DNA of 64,000 nt. Origin: Molossus alvarezi (lineage: Eukaryota; Chordata; Mammalia; Chiroptera; Molossidae). The notes beneath the pieces were generated by a model, which saw nothing but the letters and a program-made list of their open reading frames with translations, was not told where the DNA came from and did not search any database. The DNA lies in contig CM073899.1 in the NCBI GenBank assembly GCA_037176705.1, forward strand, positions 1,240,001 to 1,304,000. Direction: 5' to 3'. The translations under genes were made by a program, and so were the position numbers. Of this stretch, positions 57,705 to 64,000 are shown in pieces (position 1 is the stretch's first letter; every line of letters begins with the position of its first letter).

Positions 57705-60700
57705 TTGGATACATTATTTATTTTTTGTCTCTTTTTTGTTGTTTATCATTATATGTTTTGTTTATTTGTGTTACAGATGTTTCTCCTTTTTTCCCACTGA
57801 TTCACACCTTTCTTAGCCTCTCCGCCTTCCCCAGCTCTGTTGTCCATGTCCATTGTTCATGCATAGATGTATATCAGTTCTGTGGCTTATCTCTCCCCCA
57901 CCAACCTCCTCTTCTGGCGATTGCCACTTTGTACCCCACTTCCACATCTCTGAAACTACCCCATTCCTCAGACTGTTATGTTCATTATAATGCACAACTA
58001 AGTGAGAATGTATGATACTTTTCTTTCTTTGCTTGGCTTGTTTCACTTAGGATAATACTTTCCAGGTTTCTCCATGTTGTCTCAAAAAATAAGAAATCTT
58101 ACTTTCTTCCCGCTGCATAGTACTCCATTGTGTATATGTACCACACCTTTTTATTCATTTGTCTACTGATGGACATTTGGGCTGTTTCCAAATCTTAGCT
58201 ATTGTAAATAGTGCTGCTATGAACATGGGGGTACATATATTCTTTCTGATGGGTGTTTCAGGCTTCTTAGAGCATATTCATAGAAGTGGGATCACCAGGT
58301 CAAATGGCAGTTCAGTTTTTAATTTTTTGAGGTAACATCATATTGTTTTCCATAGGGGCTACACCAGTCTGCATTTCCACCAGCAGTGTGCAAGTACCAG
58401 GCTGTTTTGATTACAGTGGCTTTGTAGCATTACCTGAAATCTGGTAATATGATCCCGCCTGCTTTTTTTTTTTTTTTTTTAAGATTGTTGTGGCTATTTG
58501 AGGTCATTTTTGGTTCCATATGAACTTCTAAAGTATTGGTTCTAGTTCTGTGAAGTATGTCGTTGGTAATTTGATGGGGTTTGCATTGAATCTACAGATT
58601 GCTTTGGGTAGTACGGACCTTTTAATGACGTTAATTCTTCCAATCCATGAACAGAGTATGTGCTTCCACTTTTGGATATCTTCCTCTATTTCTTTTTTTA
58701 ATGACCTGTAGTTTTCTGAGAATAGGTCCTTCATTTTTTGGTTAAGTTTATTCCTAGGTATTTTAATTATTTTGCCATGATGGTAAATGGGATTGTTTTT
58801 TGAGTTTCTCTTTCTGTGAGTTTATCATTGCTGTATAAGAATACCATCGATTTCTTGATGTTAATTTTGTATCCTGCTAGTTTGCCAAATTAATTTATTC
58901 AGTCTAGTAAATTTTTTATGGAGTCTGTGGAGTTTTCTACATATAGTATCATGTCATTTACAAATAATGAGTTTCACTTCCTCATTTCCAATTTGGATTT
59001 CTTTTATTTTTTCTTCCTGTCTGATTGCTGTGGCTGACTTCCAGTACTATGCTAAATGAGAGTGGCAACAGTGGGTATCCTTGTCTTCTTCCTGCAGTTA
59101 AAAAAGGTGCTTTTAATTTTTGCCCAATGAGTATGATGATGGCTGTAGGTCTTTCATATATGGCCTTTATTATGTGAAGATAAGATCCCTCTATTCCCAG
59201 ATGGCTGAGCATTTTTATCATATATGGATGCGGGATTTTGTCGAAGGCTTTTTTAGTGTCTATTGATATAATCATAAGATTTTTATCTTTCATTTTATTA
59301 ATGTGGTTTATCACATTTATTGATTTGTGAATATTGTACCAGCCTTGCATTTGTGGGATGAATCCCACTTAGTCATGGTGAATAATTTTTTTGATGTATT
59401 GCTGGATTTGATTTGCTAGTATTTTGTTCAGGATTTTGGCATCTATATTCTTCAGGGTTATTGGTTTGTAGTTTTCTTTCTTTGTAGTGTCTTTTTTTGG
59501 ATTTGGAATTAGAATTATGCTGGCCTCATAAAACATGTTTGGAAGTTTTCTTCTTCTTGAATTTTTTGAAATAGTTTGAGGAGAATGGGTATTAGTACTT
59601 CTTTGAATGTTCGGTAAAATTTCCCTGTGAGGCTGTCCAGGCCTGGGCTTTTATGTGCTGGGAGAGTCTCGATTACATCTTTAATTTTTTTGTGTGGTTA
59701 TTGGTCTGTTCAAGTTTTGTATCTCTTCCCGGCGCAGTTTTGGGAGACTATGTGTTTCTACAAATTTGCCCATTTTGCTTAGATTGTTGAATTTGTTGTC
59801 ATATAATTGTTCATAGTAGTTATTAATGATCTTTTGTATTTCTGTGGTGTCAGTTGTTACTTTTCCTTTTTTATTCCTGATTTTGTGTATTGTAATTCTC
59901 TCTCTCTCTCTTTTTTTTTTTTTTTTTTTTTGTTTGCTGAGTCCAACTAAGGGTCCATCAATCTTGTTTACCTTTTCGAAAAACCAGCTCTTTGTTGCAT
60001 TGATCCTTTGAATTGTTTTTGTTTTTGATTTTTTTTTTTTGGTTTCTATGTCATTTATTTCTTTTCTGATCTTTATGATTTCCTTCCTTCTATTTGCTCT
60101 GGGTTTTTTTGTTTGTTTGTTTGCTTGCTTGCTTTCTAATTCTTTAAGTTGTGAGGTTAGACAGTCAATTAAAATTTTTTCTTGTTTTTTGAGGTAGGCC
60201 TGTAGTGCTTTGAACTTTCCTCTCAGAATTGCTTTTGCAATATCCCATAGATTTTGTGTTGTTGTGTGTTTATTTTCATTATTTTTCAGGAGATTTTAAT
60301 TTCTGCCTTGATCTCCTCAGTAACCCATTTGTTGTTTAATAAATGCTCTTTAGCCTCCATGTGTTCAAATGTCTTTGCATATTTTTGTTGCAATTGATTT
60401 CTAGTTCCATGACGTTGTGATCCGAGAAGATGCTTGATATGATTTTAATCTTCTTGAACTTGTAGAAACTTAGTTTGTGTCCTAACATGTGGTCTACCTT
60501 TGAGAATGTCCCATGTGCACTTGAGAAGAATGTGAATTCTGTAGTTTTGGGGTGTATTTCTGTGTAGATATCTATTAAATCCATTTGGTCTAGTGCTTCA
60601 TTCAGAGTTTGTTTTCTTGATAATTTTTTTGTCTAGAGGATTTATTTAGTTATGTCAGGGAGGTGTTTGAGTCCTCTGCTATGATTGTATTGCTATCAAT

Positions 60701-62865
60701 TTCTTCTTTGAAATCTTTCAGAAGATTTTTAATATATGTTAATGCTCCTATATTGGGTGCATAGATGTTTATCAAGGTTATATCTTCCTGTTGAATAGAT
60801 CCTTTCAATATTATGTAGTGGCCTTCTTTGTCTCTAGTTGTAGTCTTCAGTTTGAAATCTATTTTATCAGATATGAGTATTGCTACCCCAGCTTTTTTTT
60901 CCTTTTTGTTTGCTTGGGAGATTTTTTCCAATCTCTCACTTTCTACCTATGTGAGTTTTTTGTTGTGATGTGGGTCTCTTGTAAACAACATATAGATGAG
61001 TCATGCTTTCTTATCCAATTAGCTACTCTGTGTCTCTTTATCAGAGCATCCGATTCATTTCCATTTAAGGTGATTATTGATATGTATTTATTTATTCCAT
61101 TTTTTAGTGTGTTTATATTTTTCTTCCTATTTCTCTTGCTAATACAGCAGCACTTTTAACATTTCTTGCAGTGCTGGTTTGGTGCTAATGTATTGCCTTA
61201 GCCTTTTTTGTGTCTGGAAAGCTCTTCATTTGACCTTCCATTTTGAATGATAACCTTCCTGGGTAGAGTAGTCTTGGTTTCAGATCATTGTTTTTCATGA
61301 CCTTGATTACCTCATGCCATTCCCTTCTGGCCTGTAGTGTTTCTGTTGAGAAGTCAGCTGAGAGCCTTATGGGGTTTCCTTTGTAGGTAACCTGTTTCTT
61401 ATCTTTTGCTGTTTTTAATATTCTCTCTCTGTCTAATTTTTGGCATTTTGATTACTATGTGTCTTGGTGTGGGTCTGTTTGGATTCTTCTTACTTGGGTC
61501 TCTGTGTTTCTTGAACTTGAATGCCTTTCTTTCTCACCAAATTAGGAGAGTTTTTTGTCACTCTTTCTTCAAATATATTCTCTAACTTTTGCTCATTTTC
61601 TTTTTCTTTCAGGACTCCTATGATGCTGATATTATTACATTTCCAGTTGTTTCACAGTTCTTTTAAACTTTCTGTTTTTTAATTGTTTTTGTTTTTTGTT
61701 TTTTCTTTGGTTTCCTAATTGGTTGATTTTTTTCTACCCTGTCTTTTAATTCACTGATCCATTCCTCAACTTTCTCTACTCTGATGTTTAGACCTTCCAA
61801 TGTGTTCTTTATTTTTTATTTGTCATTCGTCATGTCTTCTTAATGGTTTTGATCTCCAGCTGGTTGATTTTCAACATTTCTATGTCTTTATTCATGTTGC
61901 TCATGTCCTTACACATGCTGTTGAGCTTCCTCAAGATCATGGTCTTAATTCTAGTTCTGTTAATGAACTTAAGTGCACCTCATTTATCTCATCTTTGATA
62001 GAGATTTCTTGTTCTTTCATTTGGCATTTGTTCATTTGTTTTACCATTTTGACTATCTCAGTGGATTTTGGAGTCTGCCAAATTTTCCCAGTGGGTTTTG
62101 GTGTTCTGCTGTTTGTGGCACCCTCTACTAGGTTTGGATGAGCGTGGGAGGACCCACGTTAAACACCACTTTCAAGTCTTACCTTCCTGGGCAGTGTTGC
62201 AAGCCCAGGAATAGTTCAGTTATTCTCTAGCTTTTTGCCTGGAATGTATTAGTCCCAGTTACTTGAAGAGTCTTGGCTTCTCAGTTGAATGAAAAATTCC
62301 CTCAGGTGTTCACCATAAGGGGATTCCCCAAAGGTGGGCAGATGTTTGTTGTTACCGGAGCCTCAATTTGCATTTCAATGGCCACCAGGTAGGGTTGAAT
62401 TTCCGAGGGAGGGGTCACTGCCTCTCCCCAGAGCCCTGGGAAGGAGTAAGATGACCACTGTCCTGCATGGCCGCAACTCAGCAAAAGCTCTGAGCACCCT
62501 CCAAATCTCAAGAGTTTCCACACAGTTTATATTTTTGTGCCTTTCCTCTGTCAGAAGCCAAGGTGGGTGGCTGTGGCTATTTCAGAATCTGTCCCAGCTG
62601 TGCGCTATGGAGCATCTTGTGAGTGTAACCTTGAGGGTGCTGCTCACCACTAAGGATGCTGCCGATTGGGGCTCCCAGTCCCCCTCTTGCAATCTACCAG
62701 GATTGAGTCAGTGTCCCTGGTTATATAGTCCTCCAAGCTGCTTTTCTGTTGATTTGTCCTGGCGATTTGTCTTTATTTTTGTTGTAATTTCAGTTTGGTC
62801 CTGGGAGATGGTCTGTGTAGCTTCCATTCACTCTGCCACCATTTTGGAATCTCCAAAAAATCACT
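57705..62865 (-). mobile_element. L1, near full-length, decayed
   Basis: Minus strand, from a T-rich 3' tail (about 57,710) through the ORF2 C-terminus and RT (58,528-59,368, with [19 protein letters not shown]) to the endonuclease region (60,336-60,931, MDLIDIYTEIHPKTTEFTFF). ORF1 lies at about 61,160-62,060. The 5' UTR ends near 62,850 (ctctgccaccattttggaat). A deletion at about 58,390 removes part of the ORF2 C-terminus. Stops and frameshifts throughout. It retains the endonuclease region that the young L1 lacks. Confidence 0.8.
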
Positions 62866-63280
62866 TTTACCAGAAAAAAAAGTCAAAATGTCATCATAGG
62901 ATTTATATTAAGCCAGTGGGGGGGGGGGGGTAAACTAATTTTGAACTAAATCCAGGCAAGAGGCATGCAAAAGGGTCACTTTGCTTCTCCATTTTTCAAT
63001 TTGTTTTCTGTACTTTTCTGTTGGGTAGGAAATGTTAAGAAACATAGGTGAAAACAGAATGAATACAGGACTCAGGTGACCAGAGAGGAAATATTCTGAG
63101 ATTGAAACTTAAATTTACAGTGTAACTTCTCCCAAATCTCTTGGTTAAATATGGTTTCACAGCAATGCCTGTGAATGCATTCACTTGAAATTTACCAGGT
63201 GTTCATTTAACTGCAGATAAGTAGGCTTTCTCTTAATTTTCCATTCTCTTTCTAAAACTCAAATTTGATATTATTCTTCT
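62866..63280. other. Unique sequence with a G-run
   Basis: A G-run lies at about 62,919-62,931. Nothing else recognised. Confidence 0.4.
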
Positions 63281-63425
63281 ATTCAAAAACTTTTAGTGGT
63301 TTTCTTTTTCCTGAAGAGTCCAAACTCTTTAGCAGATCATTCAAGGTCATTTACACTGGCCCTAATCTGCCTTTTCAGTACTTCACAATATATATCCAGT
63401 AAAAATTGTTGTATTTCAAGCATAA
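63281..63425. mobile_element. L2-like ancient LINE fragment
   Basis: The order 'gagtccaaactctttagc', 'ttcaaggtcatttacactggccc' (in part), 'taatctgccttttcagtact' recalls the L2 3' region in plus orientation. Strongly diverged. Confidence 0.45.
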
Positions 63426-63544
63426 TTGTAGGCATAGTGGGTCTTTTCTGCCAAAAAAACAGTCTCTATTTCTGGGGTGTTTCTATTTGTTCTCTGAGGC
63501 CCAGATCAAGTAAGACACTACTCAGAAGGCATAGTAACCAATGA

Positions 63545-63695
63545 TTAAGAACTTGGATCCTGGAACCACAACCTTAGTCTCCTTGCCTGTGAAACGGGCA
63601 TAATGACAGCATCCACCATGTGGCTGTTGTGAGAATTAAAGGCATTAATGTACTTGAGTGCCTGGCACATCGTAAACACTGAGTATAACTGTCAC
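63545..63695 (+). mobile_element. MIR SINE
   Basis: 'ctccttgcctgtgaaacggg', 'tggctgttgtgagaattaaa' and 'gtgcctggcacatcgtaaac' follow the MIR consensus order. Confidence 0.8.
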
Positions 63696-63784
63696 TTTCC
63701 TCCATACTCTCAGGCAAAGGCATTCTCTACTTTGCCTCCAAAACCGTACCTTACTTCATAGCATGTTAGTTTTTATTATTTTTT

Positions 63785-64000
63785 GTTAATCCTCACCTGA
63801 GAGTATTTTTTATTGATTTTTTGATAGAGTGGAAGGGAAGGAGGGAGAGGGGGGGAAGTACAGAGAGAGAGAGAGAGAGAGGTCAATTGGTTGTCTCCTG
63901 CACAACCCCTACTGGGGCCAGAAATTAAACCTGCAACCTAGGTACATGCCCTTGACCAGGAATCAAACCTGCTACCATTTGGTCCTCAAGCCAACACTCT
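63785..64000 (-). mobile_element. Ves-type SINE, cut by window end
   Basis: Tail 'taatcctcacctgagagta' at 63,787; (GA)n at 63,862-63,881; the head runs off the right edge. Confidence 0.85.

Noticed and set aside
1..64000. CRISPR arrays, operons, or an endogenous retrovirus
   Set aside because: No spaced direct-repeat array, no bacterial coding density, and no LTR pair or gag-pol frames were seen. The RT sequences all belong to L1.

Overview
The window looks like mammalian genomic DNA from a bat. The support is a set of tRNA-derived SINEs of the bat Ves type (head resembling 'ggccagtttggctcagtggtt', T/C-rich middle, A-rich tail), a SPIN-like hAT element of the sort described from vespertilionid bats, and a very high load of L1 with a bat-like 5' UTR. 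No bacterial or viral genes are seen. There are no long multi-exon protein genes here; the content is an immunoglobulin heavy-chain variable (IGHV) pseudogene block set in repeat-rich DNA.

Layout. 1-520 holds the 3' end of a plus-strand L1. 520-5,200 is mostly unique sequence with a SPIN-like hAT element at 1,171-1,360. 5,200-29,340 is almost solid L1 in the minus orientation, built of nested copies. Inside it sits a young, essentially full-length L1 (15,591-20,745) with an intact ORF1 and an ORF2 whose endonuclease domain has been cleanly removed in frame, and a 650-bp TA-flanked inverted-repeat element (9,118-9,767). 29,340-32,050 is mainly unique. 32,050-38,860 is L1 again, with several SINEs, one flanked by an 81-bp direct duplication. 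38,860-42,870 is mostly unique and carries two exon-like segments resembling the N-terminus of Ral guanine nucleotide dissociation stimulator-like proteins. 43,060-44,892 is L1. 44,893-47,063 is an intronless, diverged but largely open copy of PACS2, a gene linked to IGH in human. 47,064-52,430 is unique sequence with SINEs, a MIR and decayed L1. 52,444-57,237 carries three minus-strand IGHV pseudogenes of three different subgroups (clan II/IGHV4-like, IGHV3-like, IGHV1-like), with octamer promoters and, for two, recombination signals. 57,705-62,870 is another near full-length but decayed L1. The window ends with L2, MIR and Ves sequence.

How it fits together. The IGHV segments share orientation, about 2.3-kb spacing and standard two-exon structure, so this is part of an IGHV array. 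All three are broken, so it is a dead stretch of the array at least in this assembly. The two items most worth following are the PACS2-like retrocopy, which has kept 586 codons open despite strong divergence, and the endonuclease-deleted L1, which combines an intact ORF1, an uninterrupted RT domain and an apparent target-site duplication. Coordinates of old L1 pieces are approximate, because they were read by eye against each other rather than against a repeat library.
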